The notes beneath the pieces were generated by a model. It worked only from the letters and a program-made list of their open reading frames with translations. It did not search any database and had not been told where the DNA came from. Shown in pieces: positions 24,894 to 36,737 of a DNA stretch of 64,000 nt. Numbering within the stretch: position 1 is the first letter of the stretch; each line of letters starts with the position of its first letter. The stretch is from Melastoma dodecandrum (Eukaryota; Streptophyta; Magnoliopsida; Myrtales; Melastomataceae), in contig JARUPY010000537.1 in NCBI GenBank assembly GCA_029817715.1, positions 1,426,001 to 1,490,000 on the forward strand, written 5' to 3'. The translations under genes and the position numbers were made by a program.

Positions 24894-25139
24894 GATGAGA
24901 AAGAAGCTGACAACGGGCACAAGACTGAGAAGAGCAGTCGGGACTATGACGACCAATATTATCAACATCACCTACGGTCGGACGATGAGGACAAAGAGGA
25001 GGAGTTAGCGGGAGATGAAGTTAATTGGTGTTTTGATAGTAGTAAGGATGCTTATGATGTGATTCCAGAAGAAGATTGTGAAGTTGTAATAGAGAAATTC
25101 ATTTTGTTAAGTACAGGCTTTTTAACTTCACCACAATAA

Positions 25140-25914
25140 TCATATAGATTCTCACATTTTAGCAATATCCTCTCTTGCCAAGCACATCAACTTTGAGGGC
25201 CTTCCTAAAAATATTTTAGGCTTGATCAACCAGCCTCATATACTGAAGCTCTATTTACTGTTAGCACACTTGGCTGGGTGCTAGGCAAGGCACACCCAGA
25301 ACGGTTCCTTGGGTATGGCTCGTGAGGGAGGCACGAGCAAACTGCTCATCGGCGACCGTGTTGGATGAAATGATAACTTGTGTTGATGTGCTTACCTCGA
25401 TCATGCAAAACTGGATTCTTACGAAGACTTTGAGTCGATTTATTGTCGACCAGAATTTTGGTAACTTGATTTATCGGAAAACGGAGAGGATGTTGGAGTC
25501 GATTCATTGTTCTTGGTCGTTTTCTTTTGCAAAGCTCGTTCTATCTGAAGGACTACCTTAGGGAGGAAGAGAAACCTACATCGAGTGGCAAAGCGAGAGA
25601 AAAATATATTTTGGAGGCCAACATGAAATATAAAGTAATAATTAAAAAATATATATTGATTATTATTTTAAAATTAAATTAGCTAAGACATATTATTTAA
25701 GTTGATCGCGGCCCTCTTCATAGAGAAAAATTATCTATAATTACATCGGTACTAAATTTTGAAGCTATTTCTTTTTCAATATAAATAATTAAAACAATCA
25801 TTCAAGAAATCATCCCTGGTCTTATTTTGAAGTATTGTTTTGATAGTCTGAGAATGCGCGTTGGGTTGTCGCTGTGGAGATCGCAAGTGTAACGATAAGT
25901 GGAATGAATCTATC
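25140..25914. other. No gene recognised
   Basis: Downstream flank of NLR copy 1. One 79-codon ORF (25322-25561) has no recognisable domain. The region turns AT-rich after 25600. Confidence 0.35.
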
Positions 25915-25923
25915 AATTAGGGG

Positions 25924-26914
25924 GAAGCGGCTAACGGTACGTGCACGTGAGACTTACGTAGTTTACTACTTAATACTAAAATTAAGTAGTAAATTTTACT
26001 AAAAGTTGACCGTTACTACTCTAGTCAACGCAAAAGTAGTAAAAAAAAGTAGTAAATTTTACTACTTATTGGTCTTCTTTTAGTAAAGTCAACGCAAATG
26101 AAGTATAAAATGTCGTAAATTTTACTACTTCTGGACTGTTCACCGCAGTGCAATTTTACTACTTTTACGCTGACTTTACTAAAACCTCATTTTTAGTAAA
26201 GTCAACGTAGAAGTAGTAAAAAAAGTAGTAAAATAGTCATTTCACATCAAAATTTAGAATAATTAGGTTCGGAGTTAGGTTCGGAAACACTGTTCAAAGT
26301 AGTAAAATTTCTTAGTCAACGCATATAAAGCAGTAACAGTTTACTACTTATTTTAGTAAAAACATGCTTAAAGTAGTAAACATTTACGACAAACCCTACC
26401 TATTTACTACCAATTTTACCAACTCAAACATAATTTTACTAAAACTCACAACGAAAGTAGTAAACAATTACTACTTATAGACATAATTTGTACAGTTAAA
26501 AGTAGTAAATTTTACTACTTTTTATACTACTTTTACGTTGACTTTACTAAAAGTGTGGTTTTCTCAGTAAAGTCAACGCAAATGTAGTAAAAAAAGTAGT
26601 AAATTTTACTACTTTTTTTACTACTTCTACGTTGACTTTACTAAAAATGAGGTTTTAGTAAAGTCAGCGTAAAAGTAGTAAAATTGCACTGCAGTGAACA
26701 GTCCAAAAGTAATAAAATTTACGACATTTTATACTACATTTGCATTGACTTTACTAAAAGAAGACCAATAAGTAGTAAAATTTACTACTTTTTTTACTAC
26801 TTTTGCGTTGACTAGAGTAGTAACGGTCAACTTTTAGTAAAATTTACTACTTAATTTTAGTATTAAGTAGTAAACTACATAAGTCTCACGTGCACGTACC
26901 GTTAGCCGCTTTCG
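25924..26914. mobile_element. Large foldback element with 9-bp target duplication (Mutator-like TIR element?)
   Basis: The 991-bp unit is flanked by AATTAGGGG at 25915-25923 and 26915-26923. Its ends, GAAGCGGCTAACGGTACGTG and the inverse, begin inverted arms of about 305 bp (to about 26230, and from about 26605) that differ at only a handful of positions. Arms and loop are built from iterated AGTAGTAAA/TTTACTACT words and GTTGACTTTACTAAAA-type words. No coding potential is seen. A 9-bp duplication with long terminal inverted repeats fits non-autonomous Mutator-like elements (inference). Confidence 0.85.
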
Positions 26915-26923
26915 AATTAGGGG

Positions 26924-27650
26924 ATAAATCTTTGATTTTCCACTCTGCACCCGTCATTGACACAATATTCAATGTTGTGTTATTCACAAAACTCGGGATT
27001 CTACATCACGTCAAGCTCGTTGTGTTGCAATTGCATCTTCAAATGTTGAAGTTTGGAATACTAAAAACACTTGGATAAAACGTTAAGCAGATTTTACCTA
27101 CATCAACGTACTTCAAATTTTATTGTGGGTCAAGAGAACCACTCAAAACAAGGAGTTCTACTGCCTCATTTGTAAATCGATGAAAAAAACCAACATTTTC
27201 TCTGAAAAAACATCATCATCACTCCAAAAAAATCTTTTCGGCAAATTTTTTTGGATGATCTGTATCGTTAGGTTCAGATAATTGTTTATTCATTTTTCTA
27301 TAGAAAAGAAATTACATAAAGCGATTCTTCTAAGCAACAATTTTAGATTCTGGCAAACAATTCCAAATCCTTAGACGTAAACGGGTAGAATAGAAAGCTA
27401 ATAGAAAAATGATTGATAGGAAAAAAAAAAGAGTTTTTGGAAAAGGAAATTGAAAGAGAAAATTATTGTCCTAAGATTTTAAGAGGAAAAAAATGTGATT
27501 TTAAAAAGAAATTTTAAAGGTTTTTCTGTTTATTATATTAAGTTATCTTTCCGATCAATTAGATTATTTTAAGAAACTATAAAATAAAACATATTTTTAA
27601 AATGATTTTACGTAAAAAGGTCAAAAAAAAATCACCAAATATTTTTATTC
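26924..27650. other. No gene seen
   Basis: AT-rich sequence with one 62-codon ORF overlapping the foldback end (26890-27078) that has no recognised domain. Confidence 0.35.
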
Positions 27651-27765
27651 CTATAGGCAGGCAACGGACAAGTCGACGTCAACTATGTTAGATCCGACAA
27701 GCTTCTTGCAAAGACTCTTAAAGTCTTCTTGGATTCATATCAGAGAAGAAAGACTTTGTTTGGCG
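27650..27765 (+). repeat. Short duplication shared with 31850-31965
   Basis: Both segments contain AAAGACTCTTAAAGTCTTCT and TTGGATTCATATCAGAGAAG in the same order. The second copy lies just past the 3' end of the DUF594 gene, so this may be an old duplicate of that flank. Confidence 0.6.
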
Positions 27766-27919
27766 AACAACATTCAAATTAAGCGCTCAACTGAAGGGGA
27801 TGGAGAACGCTGTTTCGCTAAATTTTCTTCATGTTTTATTTTTATTAGCAGTTGTTTTAAATTCAACATTTCTATAATGTTTCTTTTCACTATTAAATAC
27901 GTCGAAAATATTTGATAAA

Positions 27920-28115
27920 CGGACATGAGATTTGAAATGAGTGAAGCGGGGGACATGTTCCGCAGGCAAAATGCCCTCTTTGCCCAAAAAACGAGCGAAC
28001 TCAGGAACACGGTATCCCCTAGGAAAAGCGTAATCCTGATTAATATTGTCACAGTAGTGAGCCCGATAAAGCTGGACCTCATTTGTATCGTCGGCCCCAA
28101 GGATTGCTCACTCAA
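27920..28115 (-). pseudogene. Ty3/gypsy gag relic
   Basis: One minus-strand frame reads DYAFPRGYRVPEFARFLGKE followed by GILPAEHVPRFTHFKSH. This resembles the N-terminal block of plant gypsy gag (YPxGYKVPxFxxFxG...xxEHxxRF). The frame is short and ends in stops on both sides. It is the only trace of a gypsy internal region seen here. Confidence 0.45.
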
Positions 28116-28404
28116 CAATCGAGGTTCGTTGAAGGTGTGGTCGTCGTATGAATGAAAAGAGAGAGGGGAAGAAGACTGCGGATAAAAACCCTTAAGTAGA
28201 AGAGTTTACGGATGCCTTCGGAGGGAAGCAAGAACCATCTGGTAACACTGTCGCTTGTTGACTGCATCGCCCAACAAGCCTTCACCTAATGTGTTTCCAT
28301 AATCACCTCTTCACCTAGGCTTCCCGTACCTTGGGCCTGTATTCTGGACCATTAATCAACAGATAAGGCCGATATATGTGGCCAAATATTTCTGTTGTTA
28401 AACA

Positions 28405-30005
28405 TGTTAGTGTGTGCATTATATGCTAAGACACTTTAATATATTTGTGGATAAATAATTAATAAAGGCGAGTATTTGTCATTGATTATTTTACTTTTCT
28501 GCACATAAACTTATTAATGATAAAGTTCCACAGATTATTGAGTATATTAATCTGAAATAGTCCGTGATCGGATAGATGTTTAGAGGGGGACATGGACATC
28601 TAGATCATTTCTAAGTATAGCTTACGTCAAGATAGACCAATGGATAGTGTATCCAAGTTATACTTAGGGGTACCTTAAGATTAGGGATACTAGACACGAC
28701 CCAATTAAGATGATACCACATATTGAACATCATTGGTCAATCCTCTTTATGGACGAGTGTAACTGATCTTTTGACATAAGACCTTCATTTATTCTATGCA
28801 TGGAGTTTGCGCACTTCGACGTCGTTAAAAGCAGTCTTTAACCGGACTGTGAGTAATTCGATTGTTGGGTGTGTGACAAAATGTAGAGAGAATAGTGATG
28901 AGTCAATATAGGATTCATCGCTCTCTTGGATTAGAGAGTTGACATCTAGGCCACATGATAAAGATATTAGTGACTCTAAAATCCATGGCCATGGGAGGAA
29001 TGTTTGACATTCAAGAGAGTATATTATATCTTGGTAATAAAGTAAAACAATTAACTCGGTGATGTTATATTTTGCGCCGAATTAATTGGGATGTCGGTTA
29101 GATGAAGAGATTGAATTACACGGTAGTCGGTTCATAGTAGTTTATGATTATAGTCATTATCCTAATACGTTGGGTGACTAAAACTTGTTGCTAGACGGTT
29201 ACCTTAGTTTGTGTATGGATATGCACTGCCTTCGTGTATAGGACCTAGAGGGTCGCACGCATAGCACATCGACACGAACATTGTATTATTGATTATTTTA
29301 TTGGATACTAAAATTGATCCTTTTATTATTTCAGAATTAGAATTAATTGCATTATTAATTTATTCTGAAATACCGGAAACAAATAAATAGACCAAGATCG
29401 AATATGGATTTATTCTGGTTAAAAAATTTATAAAGGATGTTAAATAAATAATTATTTACTTATTTATATATTATATATGAGATACTTTATTTATTAAAAT
29501 AATATTTGAATTATTAACGCGTTGCATTATTTGATTTAATTGATTGCCTGTTTACGTTTTAAAATGAGGATTAAGTTTAAAACGAAAACTATCTTTAATT
29601 TGTAGCATGAATGAAATGTGACGTTTTAGGAAATTAAAAGGGAAAGAGTCCGTCGATTCATTTTTTTGGGTGGAGCCATCAAAAGAATGAGAATAGAAAA
29701 TTTCCTTTTGTGTTTTTTTTGGAGAGAAAAGCCACAGAAAGAAATTGGTGAGCTTCCGAAATTCTTTGTCGATCCAAGAGGCAAGCACCTAAGGGATCGT
29801 TGAGAGGTTCGTGATCGTGTGCACATGGATACCGCTAAAGGAGTCACACTCGGGGCTCTCGATGTCTCGCCGAAAATTTCAAGGTATGTTTTTCGGGTAA
29901 GATTATGTTATTATTTATCTAAAATTTATACGTACCATGAGATTTTGTTAATTTTAGGCATAAAAGTTTATAATATTTGTTTCCGCTACGCCCTGAAATC
30001 TAACA
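28405..30005 (+). mobile_element. Copia solo LTR, 1601 bp
   Basis: It starts TGTTAGTGTG and ends AAATCTAACA, giving matched TGTTAG/CTAACA ends. The flanks AAACA at 28400-28404 and 30006-30010 are a perfect 5-bp target-site duplication. It belongs to the same family as the LTRs at 9668, 36738 and 38049. No internal region is attached. Confidence 0.93.
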
Positions 30006-30010
30006 AAACA

Positions 30011-31080
30011 GGGCCAAACTCCAATGTGATTCTATGAGTGGGAACACGCCGCACGTCAGGTGAATATTATCATTGCTTGGGGCCATAATCTCGAGTTTCG
30101 TTGCGCTATGATGTTCAACTACGTCATATGCTGGCCTCAACAAGGTCGTCCCTATGATGTCTTAACATCTTTCCGCCCAATATGTCCCGAAAAGATAAGT
30201 AAGAAATTGTGTCAAGAGATCGTCGTTTAGAAATATAGGATATGTAAATGATTATACCTCAACAAAATGGTTTCGATTCAATTTAGATATCAAACATGTT
30301 CGGGCAACCTGGTAACCTTGTACGAGTGATTCTCTCAAAAAATCGTCTTCTTCTTCTTCTTATTCTGATGATGAAATAAGGCCCCTGGCCCAAGAGTTGA
30401 GAGAAGAGTGATGGGTTGAGAGTTCGGCCCAGAGATAATGGAAGCCTAGCCCAATCTCAACCGATTGTCCCGATGGAAATCAGTTTGTACATAGCAAAAG
30501 AAATTATGTAATAGTTATACCAAACCCAGGCAGATGTTTCCATTTCTTGTTGTTGTTTCTAAAGAAATTTCAGTTATTTAAATATTTTAAAAAAATTACC
30601 TTAAAATTCAGGTTTCAAAACTTTTAAAAAGAAGACCGTGGACGACGTCTTTAAATTTGAGATACTGCTTTATATCCCAGGTATGTATAAAGAATCTACT
30701 GGGGATCGTGTGATGACTTCGATGTCTATGCTGGAACTTGATGTTTGTAGATCCCAAAATTACGAGGCACCCCGATTCAGGTATTCGTCGATGAAAATAT
30801 TTGAAAACAGTTTACTTATGGTGAAAATTGTAGACAAGTTATAATTTATAACTAACATATGACGTTTTCCACGTTTTTAAACTATTGAAGAAGAAAACTA
30901 AAGTAAGATATATATGTATGAATTGAAATACTAACAAACTTTTTAATCTAAAATTCGTTTTCGTAAATAAGTCAGAAATTGTGTTGAGAGATCCCCGGAT
31001 TCATAACCATCCCGAGGAGGACCGGGAGCAGCCCGCGTCGCCTTCCTCTTCATGCCTATATAAGTCCCTCGAAAAAGGGT
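30011..31080. other. No gene recognised
   Basis: GAGTGGGAACACGCCGCACG at about 30037 recurs at 42270, and ATACCAAACCCA near 30518 also recurs near 42255. A 68-codon ORF at 30638-30844 has no recognisable domain. Confidence 0.35.
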
Positions 31081-31203
31081 GTTCCTTGCAACATAGAAGA
31101 AACTCTCCATCTCACAAATTTCTCGGACCTGATAAATGTGAAAATCTTAAAGCTCTGCAGTTGCGAAATCCTGGTGAAACTAGAAGCTACCCACTTAAAT
31201 GAC
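31055..31203 (+). pseudogene. LRR relic of a TIR-NBS-LRR-type gene
   Basis: One frame reads LTNFSDLINVKILKLCSCEI followed by LVKLEATHLND, a leucine-repeat pattern typical of TNL C-terminal repeats. Stops and a frame change upstream leave only this fragment. No TIR or NB-ARC sequence is nearby. Confidence 0.5.
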
Positions 31204-32043
31204 CATTACTCTCAATGATTAAGTTGCTTATCTTTTATCTTTTCTTTTCTCAAAGAACGATTAATTTTTAATGATTGAGTGTTCAAACACATAATTATTT
31301 TATTTAGATTATAGTGTCATTAAACACGATGGTTTGCACAATCTATCTTTAACATATCTCAATTGTCTAAAATAATAGAAAGATATTCTAAGAAATTACA
31401 CGAAATGACACTGATTCAAAAATTAATTTGAGAAATTATTTGTTCGCGATTGGGATTTACGGCTGGTTTAAGATAGTCCAACGATGACATTAAACACCGA
31501 TGAAAGAAAAATTAAAATTTCGTATCTTTTATCTTAATTTGATATCAGTGTCACTCGGGAAGAATTTTTCATTTTTGTCTTTGAGGACTAAATTATAAAA
31601 TAAAATAAAATTTATTGACTAAAATAGAATTAAAGAAAAAAATAAAAAGAAGTAAAAATAGAACCACGGTAAAATAAAAAATAAAAAGGGAATTATAAAA
31701 CTTAGGTACTTGAAACCCAAAATATTGAGTATCTTAAATTTGTCCAACCTCAAATGAAAAATCTAAAAAAATCTCCTTGTTTGTCCTTGAATTTTGAATT
31801 TCGGGGTTTTCTTTGTATTTGTCTGAACGAATAAAAGACTCATAATTTGGGGCAGCAGACAAGTCCAAGTCAACATATAATTGTCACGCGGAGCTTCTTC
31901 TTCTAAAGACTCTTAAAGTCTTCTAAAGGTCTGTTGTTGGATTCATATCAGAGAAGAAACGGTGATGAGAGGCTGGCCATTGTCTTGGTACAAATAAATG
32001 ATAAACTACTTGGAGAAGAAACAAATAGACTGATAATTTTCAT
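31204..32043. other. No gene seen
   Basis: AT-rich intergenic DNA downstream of the DUF594 gene. It includes 31850-31965, which repeats 27650-27765. Confidence 0.4.
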
Positions 32044-34422
32044 TTACTTGAAGATCAGCTCGGTGATAGAAGGCGCGTGAGGAATCTGAAAGTGATCAGT
32101 CATACCGAAGTGAGCCATCAGCAGCCAGACATGAGTCAATAGCTCCCCACCCCTCCTCAGTTGCTGACAATGGTATTTTCCTGGGCACTTGCCCGCCGCG
32201 TACATAAGCATCTCTATCCAGACACAGCCCATCAGCACCCACCTTGTCTCGTGGTCCTTGATCTCCCGGAGCTGTGACGCGAGCCGGCACCCGTGGAACA
32301 GCATGAACTTGCTCTTGTCTTCCTTCACGATGGTCATGTTGAGTTTCGTCTTCACATTGTAACGAAGATTCTCGCATTCCAACCGCACTTTGGATTCATC
32401 CATCTTCCTATTCCGTCCACACATGGACTTGATTTTCATGATCATGCCACTGCACAATTGTTTCAGTGCCTCCCACACCTTTAATTTGCCTTTTTTCGTC
32501 TTCTCCTCGTCCCTAATTGACTTTTGATCGTCAAAGAATCTCATCGCCTCAGTGTAGGCATCCTCAAACTTGAGCCGTCCAATCCCCACCGGCAGCATAT
32601 TTGGATGGATGACAAAGAGGTACACAAGGTACTGAGAAACAATCCTGCAGGTCCCGTTGTCTAATTGTATTTTCTCCAGAATGCGTTCTTCTAGATCGAG
32701 GGGGATGAGAGGAGTCGAATCTGGTGGGTTAAGGCACAATTCAGTCGCAATGTACCAAATGACGATGCTCTCGTCAAACTCCAATTTGACGCTCCATCCT
32801 AAACTTTCCATCTGGTTGTAGCACCCCAGGATAAAGCTCCCACGGGTGTTCCAGGTCGACTTCGGCTTCATCCTTTGCAAGTGTTCTACAATGACCCTTT
32901 TCAAACTGTCAGTCACCTCCTCATGTGTCACGTACAGGTGCTTTGTGATGGACTCATCTAGCTTGGCAATCTTCAAGAGTCGATCACAAAACAGGTGCTT
33001 CTCCCTGAGGCAGAAGCTGAGGAGACGGAACTGAGCCATCTTGCCGGACCATCGCTGTCTCTTACGAAAAGGCTGGAGCCAATCGATTAGCTTGAGTGCT
33101 TTTAATTTCTTGGTCTTTACCAACCAGCATGCCACCTTGTCGGAAAATGAGAGGAACATCAGGGCATACGCTTCCAAGAAGATGGCGACCCCGAGCAAAA
33201 GGAAGGTCATGCCAAGATCAACTGGGGAAGAAGAATTACTACGGACTTCAGCCAACAAGAAGACCGCCAGGACGAGCACAGAGAAGAGCATCACCATGGC
33301 ACGACGGCCAGTACCCCACCAGGTGTCGATCACCTTTGCCTTGGTGTAGAGCACATCGAACATGATCCCGAGCTCAATCTCGATGATCTTGAAAATGACC
33401 TGGAAGTTTTTACCCTCAAGTATTGTGATACTCATGTCTCGGTCCTGTAAACTGAGGAGGAGATCTGCAAAGAGCCTCTGGAAGATGGTGATTAGTCCCT
33501 GGGCTGCTAGCATCTCCCCTTGGCAACGCTTGTACATCTCATTCGAGAGTTTCTCGTTGTCCGAGGAGAAGTCCGTACCCTCCAAATTGTTCTCCGTGAC
33601 AGCCTCTCGAAACTCCATCACTTCATGCGGCACGACCTGGAATCCTTCTGCCATCCTCAGCTTCTGCACTTCTGCCAACTGGGGATACAAGGAAGCGGCC
33701 AATAGTAGTTTGAATACATAGCGAAATTGGCCAATAGTAGTTTGAATACATAGCGAAATTGGTTGTTCGAAAGTTTGCCTTTTCTGCCGATTGTCTTCTT
33801 GATTTTAAATTTATAAGAACTAAAAGGTCATCTTTTTTGGTTTTCTAAGGTCACATACCTTGGAAAAATTGGAGTAGTAGTTGGGGATCGAATTACGGAA
33901 CTTCTCGGAGCTGCTCACCCACAACACCCATACCCTTTCACCGTACTTGACCACGCCTGCTATGATCATCCCGATTGTCAGGATGGAGAGACTCGATCCG
34001 TCCCAGGCCAAGGAAAAGATGTAAAAGGTCACCCCAGCCTGGGTTAGCAGAGATAGAAAGTGCCTCAGCCATAACTCGTTGTCCTCGAGCGAGTAGGCGG
34101 TGATTGTGTCTGGGCCGCCCAGGTGGAGCAGTAGGAACGGTGCCCAGAATGCATTCAGCTTGAGGGTGAAATCGGTCCTTGGGTCGCTTGATCTTGTAAG
34201 CTTGGTTGTGATTATACCAAGTGAGTAGACGGCCACCGGATCCGCCGTTAGGTAGGCGACCCATGTGAAAAAGGTCGTGAAAGGTCCAGCAGAATGCTTG
34301 CGGTGGCTGCCAATGAAGATGAGGAAGACCTGGATGCTGAGGCTGAGGAATACCATCCCACGGAGCTCCCATTCATCCCAGATTTCCTTGAACCTGGATC
34401 TGGACGCTTCTTCCGCTGTCAT
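32044..34422 (-). CDS. DUF4220/DUF594 multi-pass membrane protein
   Basis: Two exons, 34422-33859 and 33678-32044, joined by a 180-bp intron (donor GTATGTGA, acceptor TATCCCCAG), encode about 732 residues, normal for the family. Exon 1 has four to five hydrophobic segments and the DUF4220 hallmark HLGGPDTITAYSLEDNELWL. Exon 2 has two more membrane segments near its start (LFSVLVLAVFLLAEV and LLLGVAIFLEAYALM) and the C-terminal DUF594 block VWIEMLMYAAGKC followed by RGGELLTHVWLLMAHFG. The start is the ATG giving MTAEEASRSRFKEIWDEWEL; an upstream in-frame GTG is not needed. No disabling change is seen. These plant proteins have no established biochemical role. The gene points away from the PP2 gene, sharing about 0.8 kb of upstream DNA. 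Confidence 0.88.
33697..33760. repeat. 32-bp tandem duplication in the DUF594-gene intron
   Basis: GGCCAATAGTAGTTTGAATA and the following 12 bases occur at 33697 and again at 33729. The duplication starts about 20 bases from the acceptor, inside the intron, so it does not change the protein. Confidence 0.9.
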
Positions 34423-35227
34423 CCTCCGCGACACGATGCTGCCGCCTAGTGCAGCTGAAAGAGAGTTTAGGGAGAGTTATCAAAAACAGGTTGAGGAAGA
34501 AGATCAAAACAAAATTTTCTTACCAATCAAAGGGAGAATCATACTTTTTATGTGTCAAGATTTTTAGTGAGCGAACAAAATGTCCAAACTCATCGAATGC
34601 CGAGGATGTTAGATTTCAGCTTTATTCATAATAATACAAACGTGATTTCTCTTGAAATGAAAACAAGAGAATATAATATAAATTCAATTACGAAAATATA
34701 GAAAAAATATATATATGTCACATTCAAGTCCGCGTTCCCTTTAACTAATCAATTCTTGTCGGATCATTGCACGGAAATTTTTATGCTTATATTTTTATAA
34801 TGAAGAATTAAAGTAATTTTGATGGGTATATTTTTCTATTAGACAACTATCACGATCGCTAATGAATTAATTTTTTAAAATAAAAATATAAATTGAAGAA
34901 TTTTCATACTCTAACACCTCAACTCCTACTTATTCTTCTTCTCATTCCCTTTGAGAAGAAAAATCAACCATGACCACCGTAGTCGATGTTAAAAAACGCA
35001 AAAGCATAGAGGTTAACATACGCGTACTGTACCTCTACTGTCGATAATCGTCCGTGTACATCCGTCTGATTTTTGCATCTGTTTAAACTTCTTTTGTCGA
35101 TAATTGTCGTTTTTATATGCTACCATTTATATATTTAGTGTTTCGCTTGATGCATGCAATTATTCAACGCTGTTAATAAAAATTGTTATAGCAGTCTATT
35201 CCTTTCGCCTTCCATTCAGACCCAAGA
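34423..35227. promoter_or_regulatory. Shared upstream region of the divergent DUF594 and PP2 genes
   Basis: Non-coding and AT-rich in the middle. Both flanking genes are transcribed outward, so it must hold both promoters. No element can be assigned with confidence. A CTTTCAG at about 34455 on the minus strand could be an acceptor for an upstream 5' UTR exon of the DUF594 gene. Confidence 0.45.
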
Positions 35228-36300
35228 ATGGTAACAGGGCCAACAACCTCCACGAAATTGTTGTTTTCTTCCCTGCCTACATGTTCTGGTTTGATTCCTA
35301 ATCTCTGTATCCAACAGGCAGCGCAGGTAGATCTCCAGATTGAAGGGTCACCGGAACATCCAACAGAAGAAACCGTGCCAAGTACCAAGGAGAGGACGAA
35401 AACCCCCCCGCTCTCCGCTTATGCCATCCTGAAGAGGGTGACTTACCCTGGTGAATGCTTGCTTGGCTTCGACGAGATCTGCCGTCGACTCTACTCCGGC
35501 ATCTTACTGTACGACAAGAAGAAGGTACTAACAGTATTATTCATAACCGAAGGTACTGTTTTCTAAGAATCAATATTTGAGGGATTTATACAATCCGGAA
35601 ATGGAATGACCTCTATCTAGTCTGTTGGTGTGGTTCTTAACCTGTAATTACTAGTATCTGTTTAATTGATTTTCTTTTTCGAGGGAGGGGTAGAAAGTAG
35701 CAGAACAGAAGTTTTGGGTGGACGAGAAATTGGACAAGAACTGCTTCCTTGTTCTGTCCAAGGCGATGTCTATTGTCTGGTCCACAAATATCGAGAACTG
35801 GGAATACGCTGATGAGAAAGAGAAATGGTAAAATGCCACATACACTCTTTTGTTTTCTTGCCATTTTAATTGAGGAAGGAGCTAGCTTGTCCTGAATCAT
35901 AATTCGGACCCGGAGTTTCGGCAGCTTCGAGGGCGAGGTCAATATTCCTGTTGCGAAACTGAAGAGGGTATGCTGGCTGGAAGCTAAGGGTAAATTTAAG
36001 ACGATGGTCCTATCTCCCAAGACAACATACCAGGTCGCATTCATCGTGAAGATGAGCAGCAGGAGCAGGGGGTGGGATGTACCCGTCACCTTTAACCTGT
36101 ACTTACCGGATGGGAGCACACAGGGAAGTACGGAGAGTCTCCAAGACAAGCCGAAGGAGGAATGGTTTAATATCCCCATCGGAAGCTTCATGACCAACCC
36201 CAAGAACGTTGGGGAGCTGAGGTTCACGCTAGGCGGAGGAGGAGATAACTGGAAGTCAGGTCTTGTGATCAAAGGGGTGCTCCTTCAAGCACAAGACTAA
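35228..36300 (+). CDS. Phloem protein 2 (PP2-A type) lectin
   Basis: Three exons, about 35228-35524, 35709-35827 and 35925-36300, join in phase to about 263 residues. The PP2 domain starts around GECLLGFDEICRRLYSGILL and continues KFWVDEKLDKNCFLVLSKAM, VCWLEAKGKFKTMVLSP, WDVPVTFNLYLPDG and the end block FMTNPKNVGELRFTLGG and WKSGLVIKGVLLQ. PP2 proteins are carbohydrate-binding phloem or stress proteins. Splice sites are AAG/GTACTA...AACAG, ATG/GTAAAA...CGGCAG. No F-box or TIR domain precedes the lectin. The first exon may really begin at 35319, since TCTGTATCCAACAG looks like an acceptor; the first 30 codons given here are therefore doubtful. No disabling change is seen. Confidence 0.82.
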
Positions 36301-36737
36301 AAGTGGTGAATTAATGTAGTGGTGTTGGTGGCGTGATTTCATTAGTTAAGTTGGATTCACTGCTTTACTTAATCTCCATCGTTCCTGTCATTCTGTTGCC
36401 TATCCTTTTGGGTAACTCAAATTTATACATTTTCCTTTATATTACGACATATTTCTGGATTTTCTACTATTTTTTTTTTGTGGAAATTTCCGCTAAAGCG
36501 ATCAGATTGCTAATAAATCCCCAGTGTTCTTGTCTTGACCCCAAGCACGGTATTAAGATTGCATGCTTCCCACATCGATCGCGAGCAACAAACAGGGTCG
36601 TCACACAGATTTAGGCGTATGTGACATTCAAAACAAAGAAAGTAATGGAGTTTTAGACGCAGGAATTATTATAAAGAGACCGACAAGTTTAGAGAAAGCA
36701 TTAGTATAATCAGATAATGAACATCATGTGGGCTTGT
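36301..36737. other. 3' flank of PP2; no gene
   Basis: A stretch at about 36670-36732 (TAAAGAGACCGACAA, then ATAATCAGATAATGAACATC) recurs, slightly diverged, at 41500-41555, on the far side of the copia insertions. Confidence 0.5.

Larger units (their letters stand above)
19716..25139 (+). pseudogene. CC-NBS-LRR gene, copy 1, split by a solo LTR
   Basis: The reading begins MGLAASEVAISRLIGKSLEI, as in copy 2. NB-ARC motifs visible are P-loop GDEGIGKTAL, kinase-2 YLVVLDDL, RNBS-B SRVIITC, RNBS-D WVKPCFLYLRLFPKEYEIST and the MHD region GYLHDHFSEFA. Intact members would be intracellular immune receptors. Breaks seen: a +2 frameshift near 20025 (TCACATGCTC against TCAAGCTC in copy 2), a 23-bp deletion near 20742, a stop at about 21189, LRR damage near 21450-21700, and a 2663-bp LTR at 21712-24374. 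Beyond the LTR the LRR end resumes (SEMDFDPMDYLRALSDLVTL). A conserved intron (24786-24893) leads to an acidic 81-residue last exon ending at 25139. Its closest relative in the window is copy 3. Confidence 0.85.

Noticed and set aside
25924..26914. CRISPR-like array of regularly recurring AGTAGTAAA words
   Set aside because: Spacing is irregular, the words are palindromic parts of a foldback element, and the DNA is eukaryotic.
33041..33721. Antisense ORFs opposite the DUF594 gene
   Set aside because: Shadows of a real coding exon; no domain and no independent signals.
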